From Diphasiastrum complanatum (taxonomy: Eukaryota > Streptophyta > Lycopodiopsida > Lycopodiales > Lycopodiaceae), in NCBI GenBank assembly GCA_029204225.1, contig CM055100.1:57672345-57736344 (forward strand): DNA of 64,000 bases, given 5' to 3'. A model generated the notes under the pieces. It had not been told where the DNA came from. It ran no database searches and saw nothing but the letters and a program-made list of their open reading frames with translations. Shown piece after piece: positions 13,034 through 25,604 of the stretch. A program made the position numbers and the translations under genes. Every line of letters starts with the position of its first letter. The first letter of the stretch is position 1.

Positions 13034-13951
13034 TACTAGGCCTTGGGTTCTGGGAGAAATAGGTGGTAATGCCTATAAAGTCCTACACACAGGATACTAT
13101 CCTAAGCACGACAATACAAGCAACAAACAAGGGAACGGACAAACCAATCCAACGAAATCTAGATCGAATAGATCTAGCCCCCTAACTATCAAACGGATGG
13201 TGGACAAACCAACCCAACCAAATCTAGATCGAACGGATCTAGCCTTCTAGATATGGATAAAGCACAATGAAGAGAGAGGAATCACTCTAGCAGCATGTAG
13301 CTATCAATCACAAAATCAAGCATACACTAGTGAGAGCACAATAGACATACTTATACCCTCCAAGGCCCATGCACCACTTATTGTAGTCAAGGGATGCTTG
13401 TGTACTATTTTCAACCTAAATCTCCGGTTAATTAGAAGACGGGCAAGTCTATCAAGATTGAAGGTTGCTATTTTCTTGCATATGTTGCTAGGAATAAGAG
13501 CACTTAACTCAAGAGAGTATCTAAAATACTCAGGACTGAGTTAAAGTTTTTTTTAATCTTGATGGATCTCCTAAGAGATTTTGGTGGGATGAGTTTTTGT
13601 ACCTTAGTTTCTGAAAAAATTCTAAGTGTATTTGTACCAAGAAGCATTTATGACTAGTCTGCAAGAAATTGTGGATAGTCTTGGACTATAATTGTTTGGA
13701 TCTTTAACTTTTAAACATTGATTACCAATGGATGGTGACATTTTATGTAAATTAAGATTACATGAAGGTGATGTTACTAGATTGGAGAGAATCAGACCCA
13801 ATAGGAAAATTTATCTCTTAGCGTACTTCTTAAGGTCGATATAGTACTTCAGTGCAAAGATATATAATTTGAGAATTATTCCATCTCTAAGTACTTATTT
13901 GATATTGAAGTCAAACTAAAGATTGATTTTCAGGGTAAAAGTGAAAGTTAA
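13034..13951. other. Spacer between two gypsy fragments
   Basis: Includes a short near-duplicate (accaatccaacgaaatctagatcgaa at about 13142 versus accaacccaaccaaatctagatcgaa at about 13207) and AT-rich DNA. The right half may be eroded gypsy integrase, since the next frame is its C-terminus, but no motif is readable. Confidence 0.4.
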
Positions 13952-14283
13952 ATGACTGATTTGTTAGCTTTTAAACTTAATTTTCAGTTGGTCGACTGCT
14001 CTCTTGTATATCATATGAATTTAGTTTATATGATGATGACAATTAGATGTATTGAAGATTTTACTCATTTGGAGGTCTTATCGCTCAATGAACCTTTGGA
14101 CCCTGAAAGAGTACTCAGAATTACAGATAAACAATTGAAAAATCGTTCTATCTCCAAGTGCTTGCTTAGGTTGGTTGGTCAAAATTGAGGATAATGATTC
14201 ATGGGAAAGAGTTAAAAGCATACAAATTGGATCTTCCCTAGTTACTTCGTTCCGAGGACAAAACTGATTTAAGGGGGGAAGAA
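13952..14283 (+). pseudogene. Ty3/gypsy pol C-terminus (chromodomain-like end) and purine tract
   Basis: Frame 13952-14188 ends in LSLNEPLDPERVLRITDKQL and then RSISKCLL. After a one-base shift, the other frame continues as a chromodomain-like W..IEDNDSWE and SFRGQN. This is the layout of the integrase end in plant chromoviral gypsy elements (linker, chromodomain-like fold, then a 'RGQN.L.GGE' end). A purine tract aaggggggaa at 14271-14280 and a TGTTACGTCC start at 14284 follow, as expected for the 3' LTR. The upstream pol is missing or unreadable. Confidence 0.7.
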
Positions 14284-15060
14284 TGTTACGTCCATGTCCA
14301 GTATGAGGGATTTGGAGTGATTCCTAACATGGATAGCCGGTCACTCCAGTGTATATGGTTATTGGTTATACCTCGTCATTCTAATAATCTAAGTTCACAA
14401 AAAATTTGCTTGTAGAAGTTTGACATACAACAATATCGATAATATATTTTAATTGCATTCAATGCTCAACATGGGCTTGTTGAATTATTTCCACATCCTT
14501 ACCTTGAGGTTCATTGATTAATTACAATCTTGAAAATGTAATCACAAATAACTTGGATGATTAATTGATGAGTTAACTCCTAAAAGCTTGACAACATCCA
14601 CTATTATTTCTCGAGCACCGCTAACCTTCCTATGCCCTTGATGGTGGAGGGTCTTGACTTAAATGACATCATGGCTTCTTGAATGTGCATTTCGTTTGCA
14701 CAACCCAAGCTCAATGGAGCTTAAAAGCACTTAATGAGAGAGTGGTGGGCTTAATTTGTGATAATTCTTGTGACATACAAGCCAAATACATGTCATACAA
14801 CCATACAGACTTAGTCCATACTAATGCCATCATTTAAGATACCCGATTCATGGTCTGTAAAGTCCATACCAACTCAATCATTGATTATAGCATTTATAGA
14901 GTGTGTGACATTTACATGTGCAAACTAAGGGGATCTCTTCATGCTTGCAATTCAGAAGAGAAAGGATTGTAAACATTATATAATTGGTGAATGAGAAATA
15001 TTTTATTTGAGCATGTGATGGAGAAAACTGCATCACCATATGATGTGTGTTATGTTATGT
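14284..15060 (+). repeat. 3' LTR of the gypsy fragment (right end uncertain)
   Basis: Begins TGTTACGTCC immediately after the purine tract. The far end cannot be fixed because no second LTR is present. I set it near the change to GA-rich DNA at about 15060. Confidence 0.45.
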
Positions 15061-16552
15061 TATGAATAGAGAGAGAAAGAGTGCTCGAGAAAATCGGCAA
15101 AGTATAAAAATGAAATCGACAATATTTTTAAAAAATTGATTTATAAAATATTTAACGATTTTTTATACAAGCATATATACCTTTTTATGAGTAAAAGTTA
15201 AAAAAAAAATTCCAAAAATGCAAGGTTTTTTTTTTGAAGTATAACTCCAGGGTGGAGAGAGAGAGGTGAGAATTTTAATTCGTTTTTTTTAAGACTGGTT
15301 GGGGCACGGACGGGCAAGAAAGAGGTAGGTGCTTTTAAGAAACGAGAACCGGGGCCAAGACCTAATAATAATAATGAAAACGAGCTTGCCAATGACCTAA
15401 CCCTAGTTGGCAGCAGGAGTCACCCAACCTAACTTCATTGCTTCACGATCACGGGATGGGAAGGGATGGGCTGGGCTGGGATGGGATGGATGGTCCACCG
15501 ATCGCCATATTAGAGAGGAGAGAGCGATGGAGGTGGAGTTGGAGGTGGAGATGGAGACGGAGACGGAGACGGAGGGGGAGTAGGAAAGAGGTGCTACTAC
15601 GTGATGCTTACAACTGCTCTTTGCTATTATGGTGTATAAGGGTAAGTAAACAAGGAGGGGGCAGCGTTTTCGGGAGCCGTAGCCCCTCGAATTTTGCCAA
15701 ACTTTTGCTACTTTTCCACACATCCTACGCACTTGCTGACAAAGTATGGTGTTTTCTGAGAAGGCATTGAGACAGGGGAGGGGAGGCTCAGTGGTTTAGC
15801 TTGGTGTTGTGATATTGATCCCTGTTTTTCACATTTTTGTGGCCAATCATGTGAGTAAGAATATTTTGCAAGCTTCCAGGGTCTTGGATCTTCAGATCTT
15901 GAAATCTGAAATCTGATACACCGTGTTGTTTCCTTGTTTCACCATCAAAGGGTGAGATATATATTGCGTTCATGTGAGATGTGAGTAGAACTTGCCTTTA
16001 GATCTTGGCTTTCTTTTCTTGGCATTTTGTATATTTATCAGAAGATATAACCTCTCTATTTTCCGCATGCATGCATTTATTCATCATTTGCAAAACTGAT
16101 TGGCCTCAACAGGGAGAGGAAAGTAATGCCTAACCAACAGGCCCGTTTATCATCATGTTGTTAGTTCTGAAGCATTCTTACTCTCAGTTCAATTTTATAA
16201 GCAGCAATTTTTTTTTGATTTGTGTGTACGGGAAACAAGCTTTTTAGCAACCTTCACTGGTTGTTCTGGTAATTTTCAAAGTTATCTTTAAATGACCCGT
16301 ATCTAAGGGTCATTTGAGGGTTTTATGGCAAGCCCATTAGGGCGAGACATGAGTCTGGAATTTTTACAGCATATGGTTATTGAAGGACCTCGATAGGGTA
16401 ATGTGAGACTTGACTTTGAAAATTACCCGAACTACAAGTAAAGGTTGAAAGAAAAACCATTCCCCTATTTACAGAATGAGCAAAATTTTCACTTACCCAC
16501 ATGTTTCTAAGATCTGTTTTGAAAAAGTTTCAGGCCCCCTTAACTGATTCAG
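15061..16552 (+). promoter_or_regulatory. Probable promoter, 5' UTR exon and 5' UTR intron of the GT47 gene
   Basis: Region 15420-15640 is GC- and purine-rich (gggatggg repeats at about 15450-15490, ggagacggagacggagacgg at about 15551) and so unlike the AT-rich surroundings. It is followed by gtaagtaaac at about 15641, a good splice donor. A matching acceptor (gaaaaagtttcag) lies at 16521-16533, giving a short UTR exon 16534-16552 just before the ATG. An in-frame TAA at 16541-16543 rules out coding sequence upstream of that ATG. The UTR exon and intron are inferred from splice signals only. Confidence 0.5.
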
Positions 16553-19424
16553 ATGTATGGAATGAAAGCTATTCTGAAAGGAAACTCGAAGAATAGTAGG
16601 AAATGCTTTGGTCATGGGTATCTTAGCGGCAGATATGGCCACATGGACGGATCCTATCGTATGTGCATCCGGTGCGTCCGCATGGTGGTTTTCTTGTCTC
16701 TTGTCACATTCATGTTCAATTCAGGGCCAGAACTTCTGTGGCTGTTTTCAACGGGTAGGATGCCGCCTCTTGGCGATTCAGAGCTTTTGAGCCGTGGATT
16801 AACTTCTCAAGGATACATTCGAAAAGTGCTTCCCCCTTCTTGGCCCTCAGTTTCTAAAGCGCTTTTAGAAGAAAGCAGTCCAGTTTATCGGCGCGAGCTC
16901 TTACCTAAAGAACTGAATTATTCAAGTTTAAGGACGGACTTCCCTACAGAAGGTCTGGGCCGCAGCAACATCTGGTTGCTTATTTGGGCTATATTCTTAT
17001 TTTACTGCTCAACACATTTAAAATTTGGTAGTCAAGGCCCAAAAATTTATCATTCAACTTTGATGTTAGTGTGATGATTGAAAAATCATTCATGTAGTTT
17101 GAATGATTCAGCCTTACATAGAAAGAAATATGAAACTTCATTTGCCAAACTTTGCTATTTATATGGATTTGAACAAGTAGCAAATTGCGTAGTGTGATAT
17201 TTTAACAATTTCATAGTTTGAAATAAAAACCCTTAAAATTGAGCTCTGTTCTCTGTCCCATTCTGCTTGTAAGTCCTGTGGCATTGGATTAGGCGTCGCC
17301 GTATCTTGCAACTTATGGCTTATGAACATGGATGCAGGCTCTGAAGGGGGGGCCTTGAAGCCTTGGGTGATTGCAGAGCCTGTGAGCAAAGTCCTCAATT
17401 CACTTGCTAGTATGTTTGAGATCCTATAAGATTTTTATTCAACGCATATTTGAGTCATAAGATGCTTATTTTGTAAGACATTTGGTAGCTTGAGATCCCC
17501 AGACATTGTGTGGCTTGGTGTGTGTGGGTGCATCCCCTCCAGCAAGTCATTTCAGGGCGTCTGATTGCAAAAAATATCCAGGGATCTTAAGATACTTACT
17601 GACCATATGGATAGTTACACCTTATATGCTATGTATACCAAGTAGTCCACTGGCTTATGAGAGAATCCACATCCCATGCACTCACCTTATGTTGTGGCAC
17701 TAGCGTAGAAGTTGGAATACAGCCATAGAAATCCTGTAACTCACTTTGAGAAACTAAAAACCTTGTTTATCTATTTTTTTTTGGCAGGATACTCAAATCC
17801 TTTGAATTTGGCAACTGGTGTGAAAATTTATGTATACGACTTGCCGCCAAAATTCAATCAAGACTGGTTAGTTGATAGCCGCTGCAACAGCCACCTCTTT
17901 GCAGCTGAAGTAGCAATACATCGCATACTATTGAGCAGCCCAGTGCGAACACTGATTCCTAGTGAAGCAGATTTTTTCTTCTTACCTGTCTATGTCTCCT
18001 GCAATTTCAACACGATCACAGGGTTTCCATATTTGGGTCATGCACGGGAACTTCTGCAAAATGCAGTTCAGTTGATCTCCAAAATGCCATACTGGAACAG
18101 AAGTGGTGGAAGCGATCACTTAGTAGTTGCTAGTCATGATTATGGAGCCTGCTTTCATGCTATGGTACGCTGTTGGTGTACTCTCTTCTATGTCAAGGCG
18201 TCTTGGCATTCCAGAGTCGATCAATTCTGAACCAGTTGAATTGGCCCTGTGGCCAATTCAGAATGAGTCCGTGCCCATTTGATTCTGAAAGAATTGGCCT
18301 CTTTTGAAAAGCTGACATTTTTTTGTTTCCATTTAATGTTTAAAAATTAGCAAATAGTAATAGTTTTTGCATTATATTCTTTTGACATTAGTGAGCATTA
18401 CTGGTGATAACGGGTTTAGGGTTGGAGAATTGGTTCATGAAATATATGTTAGACCCTTGCTGATTCTTTGCAGTTGAAATTGGATGGATATGGGGTCAGA
18501 ACTAGGAATTACAGTTTGATTTAGTTTCATACTGAAGTCAACAAGTTCCTCATTCTTTTCCAATTTTCATTGCAGGAAGACTTGGCAATTTCTTCAGGAG
18601 TTCCAGATTTTCTCCGCAAATCTATAATTCTGCAGACATTTGCACAGAATAAGCATCATCCATGTCAAGATGTAGATCATATTCAAATACCTCCTTATGT
18701 CGCACCTATACAGGTGTTGCAACGCTGGCCACCTCCTGAGCAGCATGTCCGCAACATCTGGGCATTTTTTCGGGGAAAGATGGAGATACATCCCAAGAAT
18801 ATTAGTGGCCGAATTTATAGCAGGTAATTTGCATATTCAATTTTGTGCTTGTCTTTGATTATTTCAACCAAGGCTACCCTACGGCCGGCATTTGGTCTCT
18901 AGTATGATGAATAGTGCAACGGTCCTGCTAATGGCATGTACTTTTTTTTCATGATGTACAGGGGTATACGAACCACGATCTGGAGAAAATTTTCACACAG
19001 CAAAAAGTTCTATATCAAGCGAAAGAAGTCTGAACATTATCAATCTGAAATTCTCAGATCCATATTTTGTCTTTGTCCTCTCGGTTGGGCTCCATGGAGT
19101 CCCAGGATTGTGGAGTCGGTAGTCTTTGGTTGTGTGCCTGTGATAATCGCCGACGATATTGCTCTTCCATACTCGCATGTGATAAACTGGAATAAAATTT
19201 CGCTTACTGTTCCAGAGCGCGATGTGCACAAGTTGGACAGGATCTTACAGCACGTGGCTTTGAAGAACCTCACAGTGATTCAGAATAATCTTTGGAAGGA
19301 AGAAAATCGAAGAGCGTTGTTATATATAGATCCAATGGTCAAGGGGGATGCTACTTGGCAAATTCTTGATCAGCTTGCCAGAAAGAAGTTGGCCATGTCA
19401 GAAAATCTACGTTTGAGACTGTGA
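16553..19424 (+). CDS. GT47 exostosin-family glycosyltransferase (type II Golgi membrane protein)
   Basis: Coding exons 16553-16952, 17788-18164, 18576-18823 and 18962-19424 join in frame (phases 1, 0, 2) to 1488 nt, 495 residues plus TGA. Product: a short cytosolic tail, one membrane anchor (about residues 43-65, VVFLSLVTFMF...LLWLF), a stem, then an exostosin domain from about 145 (VKIYVYDLPPKFN) to about 470. Landmarks: NSHLFAAEVAIHRILLSS, EADFFFLPVYVSCNF, GHARELLQNA, SHDYGACFHAM, GKMEIHPKNISGRIYS, YQSEILRSIFCLCPLGWAPW and RIVESVVFGCVPVIIADDI, the nucleotide-sugar-binding part with its conserved Glu. Length and motifs fit the plant GT47 clade I associate with Arabidopsis At5g16890 (from memory; sugar specificity unknown to me). 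Start chosen because an in-frame stop lies 10 bases upstream. The exon 1 donor (GTCTGG) is weak; a donor near 17028 (GTAGTC) has the same phase and would add about 25 hydrophobic residues. Appears intact. Confidence 0.92.
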
Positions 19425-20932
19425 TGTATATTTGAGGCCTTGAAATTTGTGTGCTAGAGATGTTAGGCCATTCTTTACATTTATCAGATTTTTACGAGTC
19501 ACTAATGGTTTCTTGAACACCCGTTGGAAGGATTTACTTGCAATGTTTCAAATTTTGACACTGGCTGTACAGGTTTTTGTTTTGTTGAGTCTTGTATTGG
19601 AGATAAACGTCTTTGTAAACTTTCAATGGTAGAAGAGGCTCCAGTTGAATAGTGTGCTCATTGATTTTTACTTGGAACACAGTTTGATTAGTGGTAACTT
19701 CACACAAGATTGCTTTGTTTTGTTGCCATTTACACAGGATGATGATTATTATGATTGTAATACTCTATAGATCTTAGGTTGAATCAATTTTCGGAATATT
19801 TAGGAAGAAGCAACACGTAAGTTTGTTGATGTCTAGGAAACCCATTCCGAGCCTTTTTGGTCAGAACGTACTGTACATGGCGGAACATACTGGGCTGGAA
19901 CGTTTTGTTTTAAATCCCTTTTTTTTTGCATGAATATTAATTTTTTCTTGGCCAAATTTTTTTTTTCTGGCCACATTCCGGAATGAAATGCATTCCATTG
20001 TGGAACGGGCAACTATGCTAAGAACTAAATTTCTGATTCGAAATAGTCACTTGATGAGTCTCTGAATCTTGTAGCAAGTCTGAAGATAGCTGGTTGTTAT
20101 AATCTGGGCTTTGTTTGTGTTGTGGTTAGAAAATTGACAAAGATATAAAGATTTCAAGTTTCCCAACTGCAGATTGTGTGAAATAAGAGCAATAAAGGCC
20201 GTTTTGTGAAAGAGGTCCAAAAAGAAAAAAGAGGACAAGGATGGAATGTCGGCCATATCCACTACTTTGGAATTGCAACATAGTTCCTTTGGAAGTTGGA
20301 ATATTTCTATGTTAGGAGGTGCAAATAGATGAAGGTGATAAGAAATATGATTGGTAGCTGCCAAAAAATATACAAACTATGAATGACTTTTGGAATTTGG
20401 TTCCATGCATGAACTAGCTCCAAAGATTGATATCAAGAGTGGCCTTAGCCTGGAGGTTTAAGAGGTCACAAAAATACAAGTACATGGTATGTCCAAGTGC
20501 GAGAAGGTACAAAATAGGGCAAGCAAACGCTTCTTCCTAGTGATGAAGCTGACCACATGCATGGCCTAAGAAGTGATTTGCAATACAAACATCCGACCAA
20601 GGGTTCAGAGAATGGCCGAGGGGGTCTATGGCTTGATCAGAAGGTTAAAAGGACTACCAAAAGGACTCGATAAACTCCATAGGTGATTCTTTTACGGTTT
20701 CAAAGAATTAAATCCCCCAAAAGCATGAAAATCACCAATTTTCAGCCCGTTTTTGGCCTTGCACGACTTCTACAGTTCGTTTTGCTAGATCAAACAAGCA
20801 ATTTTTTTTTTTTCTAAAACATAGCCTAGATTTATAAATCTTGCAAATTTTCGACATGCAATCATTAATTCAGCAATTAATGAAACCCAAACTAAAAGTA
20901 CACTTGCTGGAAATTCAAATCTATCACATGGT
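19425..20932. other. GT47 3' flank and intergenic DNA
   Basis: The first 200-400 bases are presumably 3' UTR. A segment near 19840-20015 has cattccg/ggaatg words at both ends (cccattccgagcc and cattccggaatgaaatgcattcc) that could be a small decayed inverted-repeat element, but the pairing is poor. A 105-codon minus frame at 20047-20364 matches nothing. Confidence 0.45.
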
Positions 20933-21560
20933 ATGAGAAATACAAGCAAAACCCTAAAAAACCATCATAAACTGGCTAAAATTAACAATTTCGTGTATTG
21001 CTATAGAGAAAGCCAATATTTGATGGATCTTAGCAACATGCAAGTGGGAAAACTGAGAGAGCACAACTTGTTCTCCACTAAGGAGAGAAAACAGAGTAAT
21101 TTCCACCAAAGAGTCGACGAAAACCTTTATAGCTCCAATCCCTCCGATCTTTGTAAGCTTTGCTCTGATACCACTATAAGGAGATGCACCTCCAAGATCC
21201 TACTTACAAGACACACACAAAGGAATGGCAATGGAGCCAAAACACCCAACCATGTAGACTCCAATAGCATCTCCCCCGTGTCGGAGGATAAGATGCAAGT
21301 GTAGAGAGAGGAACCTGACAAGGGATTCACATAATTGAAATGAGAGTAATGAGAGTTTCTCCTTGTGTATATAGGCCCTGCTTTATCTGTGCATGCACCC
21401 ATGCAAGCCTATAGTATTTCCATAGATGCAGTTCATTATTATTGATACTCTACACCATGCCAATAGCCATCCTAACCCATGCAATGGCTGCACACATCAT
21501 AAGATGTGTGACTGGGTTCTTGTTATGTACTCATAAGGGCACGCAATAGGAAACTTGAGG
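20933..21560 (-). mobile_element. LTR-retrotransposon 5' end (leader, PBS, part LTR), minus strand
   Basis: TGCTCTGATACCA at 21161-21173 is the reverse complement of a TGGTATCAGAGCA primer-binding site, so the element is on the minus strand with its 5' LTR to the right (from about 21175) and leader to the left. No gag remains legible on the left. The LTR boundary is unclear because the bases next to the PBS do not start TG cleanly. Confidence 0.55.
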
Positions 21561-22343
21561 TGACGGTCTCAGTTATGGGATGGAATGTTGATCTGGAGCT
21601 ATAGGTCTTTTGGGTGCCACGTGTCAATGTCTTATTGGCGAGCGGTGACTCATTGTTATGGACCCACGTCAGTGTGCACAACTGTCGCGTATCGTTGGTC
21701 ATGCATGACTCCTATGGACGGAGATGACCCCACTTGGACTATGTATATAGAGGTGAATCTCCATGAGCTTGTCATTCATTCTCTCCTAGAAAATGAAGAG
21801 CTCTTCCACTGGTGGTCAGGTCAGGACGATTATCTAGGCCTCATGATGTAGGTAGGCGAGGGTCGAGGGTAAGGCATGGTGGTATGGGACACCATGGCTT
21901 ACACGAGATCTGAGCTTGCTTGATGGTGGTCTATAGCTCCAGTGCATGGGGGTGAGGTGGCAGTACCTCTATGGTTGGGTGATAACATAGCGTTCGTCAC
22001 ATGATTGTGCTTTAGCGATGACCGGATCGACGATGGGGATTCTAACATTTGGTATCAGAGCCACCGATCATTGTGTATAAGGTGCAATTGCTCTAACTTA
22101 CGTTTTTGGTTGGTTTAAGCTTTTGGCTGATGTTTTCTAAAGGCTTAGTTGAATTCACTGAATCGAGCTGAACAACTTTGCTTTTTGGTGCTAGCTATGG
22201 TGGAAGTTTGTCGGTTTTCTGACTTTTTTTGCGGTTTTAAAAATTTCAAAAATCGATATTTTGTTTTGGCCTTGGTTGTCAGAATTGTTTTTGCAAATTT
22301 GTTTTTTATGCGATTCATTTGTCGACTTCTATCTTGATTTTAA
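21561..22343 (+). mobile_element. LTR end plus PBS of another retrotransposon, plus strand
   Basis: TGGTATCAGAGCCA at 22050-22063 is an initiator-Met-type primer-binding site. It is preceded by a plausible LTR end (ctaaca, about 22047) and followed by a T-rich leader. The element is cut at about 22343, where an unrelated reverse transcriptase begins. The left LTR border was not found. Confidence 0.6.
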
Positions 22344-22965
22344 GATCATACCTGGCGACAGATCCGAGGAATACCTATGGGTTTTTCATGCTCACCATTA
22401 TGGTGCAATTGGTACCTTTTATTTTTTGAGATGCAGTTTATTAAAAGACTTGCAAGGTTAGAGCAAATTGAATATATGAACAGCTTCAAGTATTCGTTCA
22501 GATATATCGACGACATCTGCTTTATCAATAATCATACGGTTGGACGTTTCCTAGACAAAACCCAACCAAGAACACTTGACAATCCATTCTGGATCTACCC
22601 CTTGGAATACCTTGAGATAGATGGAAACGATACCATAAGTAATTCAATGAACTTTTTGAATATTACAATTTCATTCAACCCAATTATTGGTTGTACACAC
22701 CAAATATGATAAAAGAAGAGACCTTCCTTTTCGCTTTCTGCAATATATACACCTTGCCTCAAATAGACCTGTGTTTAATTCATATAAGGTCATTATATTG
22801 CAAACAATAACAGCCATGTATTGTTGTAACAAACAAGAAACTTTTCTTAAGAAAGTATGAACACTCATTGATCCCTTTCAGAACAATGGCTTCTCTTGAG
22901 ACAAACTATGTATGATCATTAGCAAGCTTTTATATCGTGAACTACTATTTGATTTGCCTAGTTAG
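22344..22965 (+). pseudogene. YIDD-type reverse transcriptase fragment, possibly Penelope-like
   Basis: After a stop at 22341-22343 the frame reads QIRGIPMGFSCSPLWCN, then YLLFFEMQFIKRL, SFRYIDDICFIN (catalytic YIDD near 22506), a YPLEYLEI block and NFLNITISFN. A frameshift near 22690 moves to the +1 frame, which continues YDKRRDLPFRFLQYIHLASN, RPVFNSYKV and LIDPFQNNGFS with two stops, to about 22965. 'GIPMG..CSP', YIDD, 'YPLEL.I', 'FL.+.I' and 'YDKR...F' in this order mark an RT that is neither copia (YVDD with a different context) nor gypsy (YLDD). I recall this arrangement from Penelope-like or other RNase H-lacking RTs, but the assignment is inference. The RT fingers and any endonuclease are missing. 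Non-functional. Confidence 0.75.
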
Positions 22966-23007
22966 CTTTCCCCCATGAGGGATTCACTAACGGTGGATAT
23001 GGTTGGT

Positions 23008-23009
<2 letters not shown>

Positions 23010-23082
<73 letters not shown>
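23010..23082. repeat. (TC)n microsatellite
   Basis: Perfect alternating TC over 73 bases, starting about 45 bases after the last readable RT residues. Confidence 0.98.
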
Positions 23083-23084
<2 letters not shown>

Positions 23085-24284
23085 ATGAATGGTACCCAAT
23101 GTTATTTTACTCTACTTGGAATCATAGCTTTACAAGCCATATGACCTCTATGATTTGTGGTGGGAAAATTTTAAAACCTCCAAGTGCATTTATGACTACC
23201 TCAACGGTCAAGATCACTTGCACTCCATCCTACGGCCACGATCGGTTGCTTCCTCTACACTTGTTCAAATGGGTCTCACCTATATGAAGCTGGCACGATT
23301 CCACTTCTCTCCCCATGATCTTTCTCTCTTCTCTCCTTCTCCTCCTGGCAAAACAGGTTTTGGAATACCAGTGCCTACATTCCAGCGATTGGAGACATAC
23401 CTACAGTATCATCAGTAAGTTGCCTTTCAACCCATCTTTTCTTGCTATGGATATGCTACTATCAAAGGAACGATAGACTAATAGCGCTACTCTGCATCAC
23501 TGCTATTTTACAATGATTGTTGCTATATTGGCAAATTGAGGCCAACTTTGTTTTTAGACTTAGAGATTGACTTTTCAAAGTTCATTAGTCTAAATTTCAT
23601 TCAAATAAACACTTTTTGAAAGTGTGGGAAAGTTAGAAGGCGAGTTTGAGTAGATTCAAATTTGAATGATGAGTACTTTGAATCTAGACCCAAAAATAGT
23701 AGGGTTAGCATTTTGGAGGAAAAACCAAGTGGCCAAATAGGTCTTGGATGTGCTATAAAAGGAGAAAACTCGTGGAGAGACACATCTTCTCTCTGCTCTA
23801 TCTCATTTCATGCTTATATATGGTTCTCTTGGGTTCTACTATCCATTGATGCACTATACTTGTGATTGCATGCAATTCTATGTGTAGAATGATCTATATT
23901 TGTTATTTTTGAATCCACACGTGTGAAATATAGTAGCTTGCTGGTTTTGTACGGACAACAACACTACTTTATCATTTGATTCATGTTTGATCAAGTTCTA
24001 TTAGAGTTTGCATTTCATTTTGTGTGTAGATGCTGATCTTTTTTACATTGGTGAGATTGGGAGGATTTTCTTCTTTGGTAACCAAAGATTAGGGACATGG
24101 ATTGGATCATCAATGATCTAAAATCCTTCACATTAATTTCGATCTGTAAAAATTATGAACTTATTTCTGACAATCTGTCTGAAGAAAGAATTGATGCAAA
24201 AAAAAAAACACCTATAGTTTATGTCTCGTTGGATTGTTGCTAAATTCATTGATTGCTTAACTATATACAATTTACATTTGTTAT
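23083..24284. other. Intergenic DNA, no recognised gene
   Basis: Short frames at 23155-23418 and nearby match nothing known to me. Otherwise AT-rich. Confidence 0.5.
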
Positions 24285-25604
24285 ATGAAAGGTACAAGAC
24301 ATGGCGTGAAGCTGTTGTGCCATCTGGAGGAGATCATGGGTGGTTGCTGTCATTGTCAAGTTAGTTTGCACAGTGCAGAAAGTGAGCGTGAGGAGTATCC
24401 GACATCAAAGTTCATCATGCTGTCATTGGTGTCGGGCGAAGAACGCGATCTTCGCGACATTCTTCGGGGTTTGTCTCTGGTGCCTTGAAAAATCAAGTAA
24501 ACAATGTTTGTCACATTTTTCGTATTCTGCGCGACAAATGCGACACTCTTCAAAAAGTCTTAGGAAAATGAGAAATTAGGACTTTGTCGCAGACTTCGGC
24601 TTTTGGAGTCTACTTGTATTTATGTAGATTGTGCGACATTGAAAGTAAAAATACAACAACATGAATGAAAACAGATTAACATAGGATTTAGGAGAGTAGA
24701 GGAGATAAATCCAACACACCCCCCTTAATCTGGATCCGTTAAAGCCTTGATCTTCAAACTAAGCAATGCACAAAATCTGTTGTGTGTGTTAACACTTAAT
24801 GCCTTTGTAAATACATCTACAACCATGTTCTGCGTTCGGCAGTACGTTAAGCTTACCTCTTTGTCGAGATTGAATTTCGATGTGCTTACTCCTAGAGTGA
24901 AATCTAGGGTTGGCCGATAAGAAAATGACACTCTGATATCACAAAATATAATTGTAGGAGTGTACTGATTCAGACTAATGTCTAATAGTAAATTTCTCAA
25001 CCAAATTGCTTCTTTAATAGATTGAGAAGTAGCAATATACTATGCTTATGTAGATCAAAGAGCAATAGAGGTTTTCTTATGACTGTTCCAAGATATAGGA
25101 CCACCGTTGAAGTAGAATGTAAATCCGGATGTGGACTTACGATTATCTACATCTCTTCCCTAGCTTACATCGAAATATCCACTGAGCCGATGAAGGTTGT
25201 CGTTGTCGACTTCTTCATAGCAGATGCATTGGTGAAGTTGGAGATTTGAGCAAATCCTCGTGCTATTAGTCGTGCCTTCCTTCGATCAATTGCTCCATTT
25301 GCATTGTACTTGATCGTAAAGATCCATTTGCAATCGATAATATTGTAGCCAACAAGAGCTTTGACTAATGACCATGTCTGGTTTTTGATCAAAGAAGAAT
25401 ACTCTCTGTCCATTGCTTCTCTCCAGAGATCGGAGTCTGGTTGGCTAAGTGCTCTTCGACAATCGTCGGTTCCTGCATTAAAAGACGGGCAAACTCAGGA
25501 GTATACCTTGTAGGTTGTGTGCGCACTCATCTTGATCTTCTTGGAGGAAGTGTTGGCTGATGATCAGTCCTTGGATTTGTTGTTGCTGAGTAACAACAAC
25601 ATCT
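24285..25604 (-). mobile_element. Copia A, copy 2 (minus strand, internally deleted)
   Basis: The LTR (about 24285-24716) sits at the left and ends ...ATCCAACA; next to it is the purine tract (ccccccttaa in this orientation). Then the pol C-terminus reads right to left: frame 25413-25165 starts MDREYSSLIKNQTW and has DCKWIFTIKYN and RKARLIARGFAQ (RT start), and frame 25000-24725 has RNLLLDISLNQYTPT, DVFTKALSVNTHNRF and KIKALTDPD before TAA (RNase H end). Both match copy 1 at 6760-8286. Most of RT and the first half of RNase H are deleted in between. Linker sequence up to about 25600 corresponds to the integrase-RT spacer. The LTR part has cgcgacattcttcgg and gcgacaaatgcgac words like the other LTRs. 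Confidence 0.85.

Noticed and set aside
15403-15770. Frames of 109-110 codons on both strands in the G-rich patch
   Set aside because: They are frames through purine/pyrimidine repeats; the patch is better explained as the GT47 5' UTR exon.
18594-19273. Minus-strand frames opposite the GT47 exons
   Set aside because: Shadows of the conserved sense-strand coding exons.
19840-20015. Possible MITE with cattccg inverted ends
   Set aside because: Inverted pairing is short and imperfect and no target duplication is visible.
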